64,000 nt of DNA, from contig CAMXCT020006571.1 of NCBI GenBank assembly GCA_947184155.2, positions 257,501 to 321,500 of the forward strand, written 5' to 3'. This DNA comes from Cladocopium goreaui (Eukaryota; Sar; Dinophyceae; Suessiales; Symbiodiniaceae). The translations under genes were made by a program, and so were the position numbers. The notes beneath the pieces were generated by a model, which saw nothing but the letters and a program-made list of their open reading frames with translations, made no database searches and was not told where the DNA came from. Positions 1 through 10,831 of this stretch are shown one piece after another. Every line of letters begins with the position of its first letter. Position 1 is the first letter of the stretch.

Positions 1-321
1 GGTTATAGAAGTACTTATCAGTAGAACTGCACCAGCAAGTAGAGCATGTGATTGTGAACCTAATCTTCAGCATCACCAATGAAAAAATAAGAGGCAATAG
101 ACATTTGTGAAGACACTTCACTATTGGGAGACAAAAATCTCAAAATGTCCGCGTGGTTGAATGGCCTCCCATGGATAGCAATGGCCAATTTGTGGATAAA
201 AATTGATCCCTTCCCCTAATATCAGATACCGCATTTAGTATTGGACCTGTTCATTCCATGTGGAGGGTGTCTGATCTGATCGCGGGAAGGGATTATTGGT
301 CCCATTTTATTGGATTCGCCA

Positions 322-404
322 TGCGCCCAGCCGTGCCAAGACTCACAGGCGCTGATGGCACTGCTCACGCCAATGACATGAACCGGAAGGCCGTTGGACG
401 GCAT
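322..404 (-). CDS. PPR exon (helix A block), partial
   Basis: One frame reads VIGVSSAISACES followed by WHGWAHGE. The S-A-I-S-A-C-E core is the PPR helix-A signature repeated in most other exons here. I could not fix an acceptor or donor, so the limits mark where the frame keeps PPR character. It is the most 3' PPR block visible on the minus strand; the next block upstream is beyond the decayed TPR copy at 1240-2391. Confidence 0.6.
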
Positions 405-1239
405 CCTCAGCTACCAACTATGGTGTGCCAGGGACCATGCCATACACAATGCCAGCGAGTAGTGGGACTTGGAACCATATGGAACCTCAATTTGACCTTG
501 CAAATTACTTGAATAATTCTGCATGGTACTGAATGTTTTTTTAGCTGTCAAATAGATAGATCTTATCCATTCTGACCATGTGTCAACTCAATTACGCCAT
601 TCCATTCACCCGTAGCCGTGCTGCCCGCAAAGCACCGCATTCTTTTTTGGCTGGCTGGCATTCGAGGCCAAATTACCAGCCCCACCAGGTGGCGAAGAAC
701 CCCAGACGTTCAATTTGGGATTGGTGCCGCCCCAACAAAAGATGACACCCTCGGATTTTAGAGTCTAATTGCGGCATTCCAACAAAAATATAGGAGCATG
801 GAAATTGGATGAAATTGGAGATACAAGCGTACAAGCGAAGCAAAAATAGGCACAGCATTTGCAATCATTTGCGAATATAGACAGAAGCCTCAAAGCCAAC
901 CCTGTAGACTGCACGGGTTGCGCTATTAAGTTTTGGCTATGGCTATGGGCTGTACATGGCTGTACCAAAAACGACGCTCTTAGATATCTGGCATCTGGCA
1001 GGACTCCAGGGTGATGAATCCGGAGACTCCGCCAAAGCAAAAGGTGAAACATAAAGTAAACAGGCTGCCGTGTCCAAATCAAAACATCTCTTAGCACAAT
1101 TCTGCTTTCGTAACAAAAAAAGACTGCTTGGCAATGCTGTTCAGCCTCGCTACGCCACTACATTGAAGCGCATCAGCCCGTTCAGAGTGACTTTACAAGC
1201 CCTCTGCGGCACCAAAAAAAAAGCTGCCATTTTCTCCTC
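405..1239. other. Non-coding stretch, no gene recognised
   Basis: Several short open frames exist on both strands but none shows a PPR core or another recognisable domain. A stretch at 610 reads CCGTAGCC, which resembles the start of the dinoflagellate spliced leader, but the match breaks off at once. Probably intron or intergenic DNA. Confidence 0.4.
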
Positions 1240-2391
1240 AAAACTCTCTTGGCGCTTTCTTGTGGTCTGAAGCAGCCTCAGACCTTGAGTCTGCTCTCAG
1301 CGCCCGCGTGTTCCTCGGGATTTGCTGGCACTTCAAAATTCTGCAGGCTGATGCAGGCTTCGCGGCCCAAATGACAGGGGAAAACATGCTCTCGCAACCT
1401 TTTTTTTGCTTGATCTTCTCATGTTCCAAAACATCTTTGATCTGTTCGTCCAACAGCTCTCCGCCAACAGCTTGTATTTCTTGGTTTTCAGAAGAGCTTG
1501 GTAAATCCTCGCTTTCCTCAGGGCCTAGGACTGTCGAAAGCTCCCCCGCTGCTGCAATTCCCTGCCCAAACTCGACAAGCCGCTGCTGCCAGTCTTCAAC
1601 TTCCTCGGGTTCACCATGCTTTTCAAGGGGAGAAGCCAAGGCTTGCGACCGACCCCCTGGCCCCAAGCGGAGCATGAGGCGAGCTGGCGTAGGACCGTCA
1701 CTGCCTTTTCAACATCATATGGCTGGCCAAATTGAATCAGCGGCATTGCCCCGTGCGATTTGGCGGCGCAGATGGTCTGGAGCCACGTGCGCCTGAGAAG
1801 GTATATTGATTTCTCAATGATCCCAGCATCTTCAACTCGCTTCTGATGGAAAGACGGATCCTTCAAATGCTCAACCCTGAAATGCCAGTCGCTCCAACCT
1901 GTCCCTGCTGGCAAACACCCAGATCGCACAGGCAGTTCAAGGTACGAGTATCTGGGTATTTCTGGGTGGTCTGGTCCAAGGACCGTCCGATGCTTTTCTG
2001 CGCATCTCCTCAGCTTCTTTCCAGCGGCCTTGCTCTCGCAAACCATTGGCAACATTGTTCATGCTGCTGCAGGCATGCTCATGGTCTGGTCCGGACCCGC
2101 GGCCTGCCTTCCAATGCTGTTTCGGCCTTGCTCTTGCAGAACATTGGCAAGGTTGTTCATGCTGCTGAAGGTATCCAGTCCAAGGATACGCTGCAAGCGT
2201 TCCGATCCTTTTTTGTGCATCTCCTCAGCTTCTTTGGATATCAGGGCAGTAGTACGAAGGTGAACGTACAAATCGCGGAACCCGCGGATGCCGGCCACGA
2301 CCTTCTGATACAGCCGTGAAGTTTGTTGCCGAGTCTTTGCAAGCAGCCAGGCACAGGCGACCGCCATGGCGGCGGCAAGGTTTGGCAAAGC
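1240..2391 (-). pseudogene. Decayed TPR (kinesin-light-chain-like repeat) gene copy
   Basis: Read leftwards, three reading frames in turn carry tetratricopeptide signatures. SSMNNLANVLQEQGR lies near 2131-2171 and SSMNNVANGLREQGRWKEAEEM-like sequence near 2000-2070. LGPDHPEIP follows in another frame near 1950-1990, then helical acidic sequence (EEVEDWQQRLVEFGQG) near 1600. The pattern 'S-M-N-N-L-A-N-V-L plus L-G-P-D-H-P' is typical of tandem TPR proteins of the kinesin light chain type, which are abundant in dinoflagellates. The frame must change at least twice within about 400 bp with no room for normal introns, so I call it a pseudogene. No poly(A) tail or spliced-leader remnant was found, so a retrocopy origin is not shown. 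Confidence 0.6.
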
Positions 2392-3352
2392 TCTAACCGA
2401 GCGCTACCCAATCCGAACATGTACTTGGCCCGCGTCTGAATATCAATTGACATATGGAAAGTTTGTTTGTTCATTACGGCCAGTTGCCTGGAACTTTTTA
2501 TGATTATATAATTTATATAATTATAAAACTTGCCACTTGATGCTGCTGACAAGTGTCTCGATTGTGACAAGTCATGTTCGAACGTGCAACCCAACCGAAG
2601 TTCGCATCTACATGCATCTGCACAAAGCAAATCAAAGCAAAGAACAGGATGAATAAGGGAACCCCAAGGAATTTACAGAATAACAGATTCATTACAGTAA
2701 ATTATTGAACAAACAAAGTCTATCAACGTCTGAGGGTTGGGGTAACTAGTTTTCCCCGGTGACCACAACCATGGATGGAGAAGGGGTCTCGACCAACAAA
2801 ACAGCCAAAAATCGTCGCCTACTACCTTGAAAACTCCAGATCCAAAATAAAATATATACAATATATTGTATGTATGGGAATCTTACTGTTTTACTAATCC
2901 GACACCTCATTCAACATCCACAATGAATTGTAATTAGTACATCTTAGTATCCAGGAACTGTGTCATCATCATTCAGCTCTCAGCAAGACAGTGGTTGGCA
3001 ACAGACTTGGTAAAAAGTTCCATTTCACCATCCAAAACTATGCTTGAAATGGAAATCCAGGTCATTTCATGGGTCATTCACATGTTTGCACATGGTCTGG
3101 TTTCACATCTATTGATTGCCAATCGCCCAGACTCCAGCATGTCAAAATATGCAGTGCGGCCTCCCACTGACCGCACTCCTGGATGTTTGGAGGTCACAAG
3201 CCGCACCCACTGTGGTCAAAAATGTAAGCTGTGAGGGCTATGATGATGGGGATATACTTATCCCAAAACATGGCTTGATATGTTTGTGGTATTTTGTGGT
3301 GTGGTGCAGTAACTTGGATGGTCAAATCCTGACATGACATAACCGACATAAC
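2392..3352. other. Intron-like AT-rich stretch
   Basis: The stretch holds TA-rich tracts (around 2500 and 2850) and no frame with PPR or other domain character on either strand. I read it as intron or spacer between the TPR remnant and the PPR exon at 3353. Confidence 0.4.
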
Positions 3353-3419
3353 CAGTTCTGCACGGCGTTGTTCCAGCCTCGCATGCACTGATGGCCGCAT
3401 GGCCAGACACGGCGTCCAC
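3353..3419 (-). CDS. PPR exon (helix A block)
   Basis: After a good acceptor (CACACAG) the frame reads VDAVSGHAAISACEAGTTP and runs to a GT donor (G then GTTATG). A-A-I-S-A-C-E-A-G is a near-perfect helix A plus turn. The exon is about 67 nt and ends shortly after the A-C-E-x-G turn, so the matching helix B should come from the next exon on the left (3894-3980 lies upstream, not downstream). Boundaries are by eye. Confidence 0.65.
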
Positions 3420-3726
3420 CTGTGTGGGAAGCAGCCTTGAACCAAAATCCATGGCGAATGGGATCCCCAAAAAGGAGGATAATGAAAGGCAATCCGAATC
3501 CCAAAAGATGTATATGAACGGTATATGTTGTATATTTGTGGTAGAACCCCCTCTTGTAATCATGAAAACCAGCCATCACTCATCATGAGAATTAATACTG
3601 TATATAATCTATCCCCTTATTTGATGGTTAACGCATGTTAAAACCCCTCGATATGATGGTTAAACAATCGAATCCTGATTAAACACCCAACCATCATATG
3701 CACAGATTTGTCACATCATATTCTGA

Positions 3727-3828
3727 TAATGTGGGTAAAACAAAAATAAACCACCCATTTGGGAATGGTTTATCTATGGTGATTTGGGGGATGGTTTATG
3801 ATTGTTTTACCATGTTTTTCCCACATTA
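3727..3828. mobile_element. MITE-like element, TAATGTGGG family, copy 1
   Basis: A 102-bp segment begins TAATGTGGG and ends CCCACATTA. Both ends contain TA, as expected of a Tc1/mariner or Stowaway-type TA target. A second element with the same termini and almost the same length (101 bp) lies at 36891-36991. No coding capacity. Confidence 0.6.
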
Positions 3829-3893
3829 CATATCATGAAATTGGTGATCATCATCACCTTTTTGACACCTGTATCAAACCATCCTCCAGGCAC

Positions 3894-3980
3894 CAGCTGC
3901 TCCAGCATCCGCAGGAGCTCCAGCGCCAGCTGCCACGCTCCACCTCCGCCAGCGGCGCTGATGCAGGCGTTGAAGCTCAC
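3894..3980 (-). CDS. PPR exon, one whole motif (87 nt)
   Basis: Acceptor GCAGCAG, then 29 codons in phase 0 to a GTGCCT donor. The protein reads VSFNACISAAGGGG and then AWQLALELLRMLEQL. Helix A starts at its first residue (V-S-F-N) and helix B carries the W-Q-L-A-L-E-L-L pattern, so the exon equals one PPR motif. N at the fourth residue occupies the base-specifying position of the helix. Two more exons in this window have the same length (32914-33000 and 38693-38779). This is one of the best-preserved motifs here. Confidence 0.78.
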
Positions 3981-4244
3981 CTGCTGCGGGATGTTGAAAC
4001 ATGGCATCGCAAATCATGGCATCGCAAATCTGAACGAAATTAGGGATTCATGATGTGTATATATATATATATTAAAACATTGTAATAAAACAATAACATA
4101 ATAATATTTAAAAAATAATAATAAATGTCATAATCATATTATATATGATTAAATATAGTACATTATAGTACCTTCTTCTTGTGTTCTGTGCAAAAGAACT
4201 GAACATGGATAGCATTTCACCAGCATTGTCTGGCATTTTTGGTA

Positions 4245-4355
4245 TTATAGTTTGCCGTCATCCTCCGACCACTATTGGGAATCCTTACTTTTGTTGGACA
4301 TAAGACACACGGTAAGAATTCCAAATAGCGGTCGGTGGATGACCGCAAACTATAA
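4245..4355. mobile_element. Foldback MITE-like element
   Basis: The left arm starts TTATAGTTTGCCGTCATCC and the right arm ends GGATGACCGCAAACTATAA. The arms, about 47 bp each, are imperfect inverted copies with roughly 85% matching positions, separated by a short loop near 4292-4308. The whole forms a 111-bp hairpin. It lies in an intron-like stretch and encodes nothing. Confidence 0.65.
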
Positions 4356-5736
4356 ACATCTTATGAAATTCTTTGACCGTGGCTCCATATACTCAGTGAT
4401 AAACCATCCCTAAGTGATCCAGGTTTATACCACCGTGGGGCTGTTTGAAACATGCTGTTCCCATACCCAGGGGTCAACCACACTCTGGGAATCAAACATG
4501 GCAATGGAAAACAAACAAAACTCATTTGGTTCTATGATTACCCATGATTTAAACTCCCATTCTTTGGAGATGCCCCAATGCCATTCAGAGCCAAAAGATC
4601 TTAGCCAGGTGGCCCCCGGAAGCTGTGAGAAAAAACATGTGTTTTTATGGTTGTATGCACATGCCCATGCCCCAATAGGAATGAGTCAGAACCATTGAAC
4701 ATAATGATCGATTTTTTTGCATTTCAATCCTGCCGCTTCCCAATTAGAATTGAACACAATGAATATTGATTTATCACGATTTATCGGGATTTCTGGATGT
4801 TCATCCACCCAAAAAAAATGGAATTATCACACCTTACCACTTTCACCAAGCCGTTTCGGTCGCACCGTATTCGGTCGCACAGCCCAGCGCCCCATGCTGC
4901 AGAGCAGGTCCAAGGCCAATGGCCAGCTGCTGGTCCTAGGCCATCAAACATGGACATGGGATGTTTTCTTTTCGTGTTTTCTTAGTCAAATCATGGGAAA
5001 AAACAAATAAGAATAGGGGGTTCTGAAGGCCTGGTGGATCCCCAAGTCACCATGGGTTTCGATACCAAGTCATGGTCATTCATGACTTGGGTGATTGGGG
5101 CGGTTGGATAGCTGGAGGACTGTGGTTAGCGGCTCCAAACCTTCAAAGGGCGGGGATGGCTTATTTTTTGGAGATTTCCCCAAGTACTTGTCTCCAATTC
5201 TTACATATTGTGACCCAATCTTATCCATAATGTGGTAGGATCGATCATGAGTCGAATCATGAGTGTATAACTGTAAAACTTTGTAGCCCACGTTTGTCCA
5301 ACACAGTGAAAAGGTATAGAACATGTTAGAAGGCTGTTACTAGCATCTGGGACACCATGATCTTTCACAGGGCCAATATGTGCCCATTCTTTGAACTACG
5401 AACCATCCATGCGTGGTGAAATCTGCTAAGGATGTCTTGCACGCTTCAAGGTTGGCCCCATCCCCGACAAGAAAAGAAATTAGGACACTGACTGAAGAAA
5501 CATTCATCATTTAGAAAATGTTGTGCCCTATTTCATCCTATTTCGAAAAAGGTGGTATAACTTGATCAACACATGCTTCCGCCTTTTTTCTTCTCCTGCG
5601 CCCCCCCACCCCCATTGGCAAAGTTGGCCTATCCTAGTCAAGGAGAAGAATTCTGCTAATTTACTTTGGGCTCACACATCAATGGCATTTGGCAAGACAC
5701 GGTGGCAGTTTGTCCCATGTTGCAGCCAAGGATCTT
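4356..5736. other. Intron-like stretch
   Basis: Open frames on the plus strand (for example 4414-4698 and 4717-5010) show no domain. A small hairpin, CAAGTCATG paired with CATGACTTG, lies at 5065-5090. No PPR core is seen on the minus strand. I treat the region as a long intron. Confidence 0.4.
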
Positions 5737-5784
5737 TTCACATGCACTGATCAAACTGCTGAAGGTAAACACATCGGGTTGCAA
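5737..5784 (-). CDS. PPR exon (helix A block)
   Basis: The frame reads LQPDVFTFSSLISACEK: the P-D that closes one motif, then helix A (V-F-T-F-S-S-L-I-S-A-C-E-K) of the next. A likely acceptor CACCAG precedes it. The donor is uncertain because the frame stays open past 5737 into ILGCNMGQ. S stands at the base-specifying helix-A position. Confidence 0.65.
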
Positions 5785-6235
5785 CTGGTGAAGGCACATC
5801 ATATCCTGACCAACATCGGGTTTGTCCCGGGCTCCAGGCTTTGCTGGCAGAGGATTAAATGGATTTTCTCGAGAACCTCCCAACAAAACACAGAACATAA
5901 AACTCCCAGAATTGGACAGATTCTATCCATAGATTCACCTCCAATGATGGCATGTCATTGGGCCATGGGGGAAACCCTTTCAATCAGTTGTGAACTCTCA
6001 GCGCAAATCTGCCGAGCTTCCAACAATTCCAGGCCGTCCTGGAGGAGGGTCGCAAAATCTGAAGACTCTCATCTGAACTTGAGAAATATTGGGTAATTAG
6101 CAAGAATAACGATAATTTCCAGATTAGTTTTTTGTTTTCAGCAAGCTGAGTAAATGCAACTAGTTGTGCATAATAAAACCTGGACCTATTCTTGTCCAGT
6201 GTACTTGCAAAGCGTGATTGGACACATGCTGGCAA

Positions 6236-6300
6236 ACTTGCCAACCCCCCACGACAAGGCGTGATGCCAACGTCCAGCCTTCCGGTGCATTGGAGTCAGT
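6236..6300 (-). CDS. Possible PPR helix B block
   Basis: One frame reads MHRKAGRWHHALSWG, close to the turn and helix B of PPR motifs (G-R-W-x-x-A-L-S). The helix-A half is not evident and no splice sites were fixed. It sits between better exons at 5737-5784 and 6782-6884. Confidence 0.35.
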
Positions 6301-6716
6301 AAGTGAATCTTCAAGACTTGTTTTTGTTGTTTTTCTTTGGCTCCCTCCCCATGGTCATCTCCAGAAGTTTGGCGAAATCTTACCAGAATCAAGGCAGCTT
6401 TGAATTGGTAAAGTTGTTCTTTCTCCAGATTCTAGTTTCTATGCATCTTCTTGGTGCAAACATGGAAAGTCTGCAAGCTTTCTGGCTCTCCTTTAACATC
6501 ATATCAATATATCATGTCTATCATCAAGGCCAACAGCTACATTGACATAATTATTGAGATTTCCTGCTAGCAAAGAGAAAAGATAATCATTATCACAGAA
6601 ACAAATCACCAAGTGCGCCATCTGGGGCTGGTTCCCCCTAGTGCCCAACATTCTAGTGACGTTGCCGGTGAGCTCGTTGTAAAAAATATCCCTATATATA
6701 TACATATATATATAAT

Positions 6717-6749
<33 letters not shown>

Positions 6750-6781
6750 GGATGATCACCACGGAGCAATGCGCAACTAAC

Positions 6782-6884
6782 CATCCTCTGACCCTGCACT
6801 TGTCTCCCAGCGCGAGGTCTCCTGCAAACGTGAGCCCTTCTCACAAGCGCTGATGGCGGAGTTGTAGCTGAAGATGTCCTGACT
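6782..6884 (-). CDS. PPR exon
   Basis: A pyrimidine-rich acceptor (TTTCTTTCCAG) precedes a frame reading SQDIFSYNSAISACEKG, then SRLQETSRWETSAGSEDG, to a GTTAGT donor. Helix A is textbook with N at the code position. Helix B is weak: the expected W-x-x-A-L-x-L-L is replaced, which suggests decay or an earlier donor. (TA)n tracts lie just downstream on the minus strand (6690-6750). Confidence 0.7.
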
Positions 6885-7181
6885 CTGGAAAGAAACAGCC
6901 AAGCTTGGATACCACTGCGGGGATCAAGCTGGCTCCAAAAACCGTCAGGAAAAAGTCTAAGTCTAAGTGGAGAAACATACCAAAACCAAGTGCAGCGTTC
7001 CATCACGAATGCCGCAGATGAAACATTCCACCTTGGGAGTTGAAGCTGAAGGTGGTAGTATAAAGGGTATTCAAGGGTATATTCTGCTTTTGTGGATCTC
7101 ACCCCGGTGTGCAGGACACTTGGTCAAAGGTGCCAGTCTAAAACGTCGGCCCTGATTTTTTGCGGGATTTTTCAATGATAG

Positions 7182-7201
7182 AAGGCCGGTGAGCCGGCCT
7201 T
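7182..7201. other. GC-rich hairpin
   Basis: AAGGCCGG and CCGGCCTT form an 8-bp perfect stem around the loop TGAG. It lies in an intron between the exons at 6782-6884 and 7438-7494. Role unknown. Confidence 0.4.
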
Positions 7202-7437
7202 TCAGCCGTGGCGCTCAATTAACTTAGGAACCAGCGGGAAATGATACATACGGATTCCTTAATTCTGGCCGCCAAATCCAAACGATTTTGAAGATATATG
7301 GAACACTCCCACCAGTGATTGCTCAATTGTCCCAAATCACCTTCACCAGGGAATCTGGAAAAGAACATATTTGCTGGCCCTTCTCATTAACCAACCTTTG
7401 TCATTCTCAGGACCCCAGTGGCCCAGTCATGACTCAC

Positions 7438-7494
7438 GGCTGTCCTTTTGCAGCCCCATGCGGTCAAAGAGGTGCAGGGCATGCCTCATGAGGA
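7438..7494 (-). CDS. PPR exon (helix B block)
   Basis: Acceptor AACTTAG, frame LMRHALHLFDRMGLQKDS, then a strong GTGAGT donor. H-A-L-H-L-F-D-R-M-G-L matches the PPR helix B pattern A-L-x-L-F-x-x-M. The 57-nt size agrees with a half-motif exon that would complete a helix A from an upstream exon. Confidence 0.6.
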
Positions 7495-7854
7495 CTAAGT
7501 TACTAAGGCTAAGGGTGGGGGAGGAGCGCCCCGGAAGAACAGGAAACCTGTGGGTTTTTCCATCTTGGCTAAGGGTGCCAAGCAATGGCAGGAATGGTCT
7601 ATCTGAGTTCATCTGCAACCCCCAAACCATGGGTCCAGAGTCCAAATATGCTGTGGATCCAACAAAAAACCTCCCAAACGTGAACCCACCAATGATGGAT
7701 TGTTAACAAGGCCTTGTTAGTTGATGGTTGGGAAGCCCATGATAAACTGTTGTTTGTTATCAGGCAGGTCAGCTTTTGGGCCGGTTGAATCCCGAATGCC
7801 AATATCATTCAATGTGATGTGTAATTGTATCGTGTCTAGGTGTACCTGTGCATG

Positions 7855-7975
7855 TAGGCTGGTATTTATAGGTAGGTATGTATAGATAGGTAGGTAGAGG
7901 TAGGTATGTAGGTACGTATGGATGTAGGCAAGTATGAGTAGTATGTGTCTGTGTGTGTATATGTTTATATGTGTG
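7855..7975. repeat. (GTAG/GTAT)n-type microsatellite
   Basis: Imperfect tetranucleotide repeats GTAG, GTAT and GATA run for about 120 bp and pass into a GT-rich tract. This creates artificial open frames on the minus strand. Confidence 0.7.
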
Positions 7976-8520
7976 AAAAGCATGTCCGTGCAAAAACATA
8001 CTATATAAATGTATACACGTCTACGGTGTGTATATATATATATATATATCTATTATATATATAGATATGTTGAACACCTCCGTGAGTATTTGACACAACC
8101 CTGACACGTATAGTGGTTGAGCGCGCATTGCGTAGGGGTAGCCCTTGGATGCACTTGGGACCATTGGTGGCATGGTCTGATGACGTGGTTTCCATGGCGG
8201 CACTGCTTGACCCTTCTCATCCTTAAACAATTCATATCCATCTTATCATATGTGTTCAGTTTCTCTCAGCCTGGCTCAAAAGTATGGATCGAAAAAAAGC
8301 GCCCTTTAGAACATTTAATTAGTAGGTCGGTCGAACATGTGCATCCGTACTCGTGCTCTGATTTCGACATGGTTAGCAAGTGGTTCATACCCCTTTCCGT
8401 CTCAGATATCAAGGCCCCACACCCAGTTTGCCATCTCTCCAATTGGAATGTCAGGTCACAACAAAACTAGTCGAATCATGCTAAAGAAAGATGTTGTATG
8501 GTGATGTTCTGTTAATAAAT

Positions 8521-8657
8521 TCCCATTAAAATCCCATTAAAACTTCATTAAAATCCCTTTGAAACACATTAAATGCAATTAAATCCCATTAAAGTCCCAT
8601 TAAACCCCATTGAACCCCATTAAACCCTATTAAACCCCATTAAAGTCATTAAACCCC
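8521..8657. repeat. CCCATTAAA minisatellite
   Basis: About a dozen imperfect copies of a 10-11 bp unit (CCCATTAAA with variants AAACCCCATT) lie immediately downstream, on the minus strand, of the donor of the PPR exon at 8702-8766. Confidence 0.75.
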
Positions 8658-8701
8658 ACCATCTTTCTTCATTTTTTCTGTTTCCAACAGAAAAACCTCA
8701 C

Positions 8702-8766
8702 ATCAAGGCTCTGCCAACGCGAGGCTTTTTCGAAGGCACTCAGGGCAGCATTCACACAGACCACAT
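8702..8766 (-). CDS. PPR exon
   Basis: Acceptor ACTGCAG, frame VVCVNAALSAFEKASRWQS, strong donor GTGAGG. The residues just upstream (GTAD) also read in frame. N-A-A-L-S-A-F-E-K is helix A with C replaced by F, and A-S-R-W-Q begins helix B. The exon is about 65 nt. Its donor side abuts the CCCATTAAA minisatellite. Confidence 0.72.
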
Positions 8767-8838
8767 CTGCAGTACCGGAGACCTTCAGATGGAACAGGGG
8801 GGCCAATCTCTACAAATTACAACAGTTAACTAACAGTT

Positions 8839-8946
8839 ACCCTCTGGTAAACTAACAGTTTGCCATGGAAAATTATAATTGTTAAAAGGTAAATCAACTA
8901 TTTCTATGGGCCATGTTGAATAGCTATGTTGAATTACCAAAGGGTA
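8839..8946. mobile_element. MITE-like element, TACCCTCTGGTAA family, copy 1
   Basis: Starts TACCCTCTGGTAA and ends TTACCAAAGGGTA, an inverted match at 12 of 13 positions, 108 bp in all. The internal ATGGGCCATGTTGAATA block recurs in the copies at 28610-28728 and 40776-40893. Non-coding. Lies between PPR exons. Confidence 0.68.
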
Positions 8947-9024
8947 CCACAGGTTAACAAGCTCTTCATCTACAGCCCACGTCCTTGCGGGTTCCGTGTC
9001 AGTCCCTAAAAATGAGACTTCAGC

Positions 9025-9100
9025 TGCCAAGCGACTAAAATGCTTGCGGCTTGCTCCCATGCCGCGCCTTCATGGAGAGCGTTCATGGAGTTGTCAGAAA
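9025..9100 (-). CDS. PPR exon
   Basis: The frame reads VSDNSMNALHEGAAWEQAAS and then ILVAWQLK. N-S-M-N-A-L-H-E-G is a diverged helix A and A-W-E-Q-A-A-S-I-L a good helix B. The acceptor is likely TTTGGAG; the donor may be the GC in CTTGGCAGC, so the 3' limit is uncertain. Confidence 0.6.
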
Positions 9101-10070
9101 CTCCAAAGGGACATTCCACAGAACATCAAAAATCAATTCCCACAGCAACAACTTCCTGGGAAACAAGGCTAGACTTGTTTTATCTTGTTTCCATGGTGCT
9201 GTGCTCCGTTTTATCTTCACTGATTTTTTGCTCTGATCCAGATTTCTTTTTGCCCCACCAGCTCTTAACAATCAAACAAAACTATATAGCTGCTTGGTGG
9301 TTTGACCCCAGCTCTTAGACAAACGGGATCATCATCTCTCTAAACCTATAGCAGCTATATAAATGAGTCCAACTGATATTAGCATATCCAACCATAGCCT
9401 AATGGTTCTGCAACATTGCATACGCCAATGCACCCCCCAATAGTCCAAGTTGGACGTCATTCGACACAACCAGCCTTTATTGGATCACAACCCAACTCTT
9501 GCCGGTTAACGTTGAATGCGGGCAAAATCCAGGATGTTTTACCAAGCATCAGGTGTATTAAATTATTACATTACATCCCAACACATATTATCAATAGGCC
9601 AATAGGCCAACAATTATATACAGTAACTAGAATAACTCAAATATACAATCCAACCCATTGATTTTACATGGTTTTACCACCTACAGAAAGGCCCCCATCC
9701 AGATACAGTAGGCAAAGATAGGCAAATTGGTTGAACTAGGCTGATTAGAATTTATATGAATTTATTGGGCGTCTATAGTTAGTTGCACAATTGGACCGGC
9801 CTTTCCTGCTTTCCTGTAAAAATGCAATAGCTGGTTTGTCTCATAGTCTCATAATCAGTACGAGTACCTCTAAATTCACTGGTGAAGCATCATATTCGTG
9901 GTTCAAATCGCCATAACTTGAGAAGCCATCCCAATCCTCAGACAAATGACAAGCCCATGTTGGTTCTATATCCTCACTATCTCCCCAGTTTATCACTATT
10001 TGTCCATATTTTTCCTACCTAAATCCATCATGTTTGATGGTAAATCTCAGTTGTTTGTTGGCCAAGCAAC

Positions 10071-10147
10071 CAGATGCACAGGCGTTGATGGCACTGGCAC
10101 AACTGAAGTTGTCCAAAGGCAGCTCTGCTTTTTTCATGGCCTCGGCT
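10071..10147 (-). CDS. PPR exon
   Basis: Acceptor GCTGCCAG, frame AEAMKKAELPLDNFSCASAI and then NACAS, donor GTTGCT. E-A-M-K-K-A-x-L-P-L-D is the end of one motif, followed by helix A (N-F-S-C-A-S-A-I-N-A-C). This order, end of motif then helix A, shows that the intron lies in the A-C-x-x-G turn. Confidence 0.72.
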
Positions 10148-10200
10148 CTGGCAGCCGGCAGTGCAATCCAGAAATTTCAACACCCACAACCACCATGGCA

Positions 10201-10290
10201 ACGGTCACACACACATACACACACACATATAATCTCCTAATATATATATATATATATTATATATATATATGTGTTTATATGTATATGTAT
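10201..10290. repeat. CA and TA microsatellites
   Basis: CACACACATA tract followed by (TA)n and GTATATGTATATG repeats, directly upstream (minus strand) of the PPR exon at 10071-10147. Further TA tracts recur up to 10455. Confidence 0.75.
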
Positions 10291-10764
10291 ATATATATAC
10301 AAATACAAACATCATGTACTTACATGCCGAACACTTACGTACGTACAACTAATTAAACACCATCAAGTACATATGCGCATGCATTTAAATAGTATATATA
10401 TACATATGTTATACAACTATGCTGTGGTCCGCATATCTATATATATATATGAATAAAATACAGTAACCATTTCCTCATTTTACCGTCCGGTGTTTTTGCA
10501 AGCAAGTTCAAAAAGGAGGAAGCTAGTTGTTTTTTACATGTTCCGCTTTATAAGTGAAATAGCTATACCCCGACTTGCATCGGAAAAAAAACGAAAACTA
10601 ATAAAATCACCACGCCAATCAAGATTTATCGCAACCAGTGCAATGTCAGCCAAAGCCAACCCCCCGACATGCCCCTGCCTGTTACAAGGATGACATCATT
10701 ACAACAATGTTCATTATCCGAGGCCATGTTGAAGGGCAGCCATAATCCACTGAAGCCACGTCAC

Positions 10765-10831
10765 AGTCAATAGCTCCAGTGCTATTTGCCATTCACCAGG
10801 CTCAGAGCAAGCGCTGATGGCCGAACTGTAC
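10765..10831 (-). CDS. PPR exon
   Basis: Acceptor CAATGTTCCAG, frame YSSAISACSEPGEWQIALEL then LT, donor GTGACG. This is nearly a whole motif: helix A S-S-A-I-S-A-C, turn E-P-G, helix B E-W-Q-I-A-L-E-L-L. The length is about 67 nt. The expected residues before Y-S-S must come from the preceding exon. Confidence 0.78.

Noticed and set aside
606-625. CCGTAGCC resembling the first bases of the spliced leader
   Set aside because: The match ends after eight or nine bases and has no transcript-like context.
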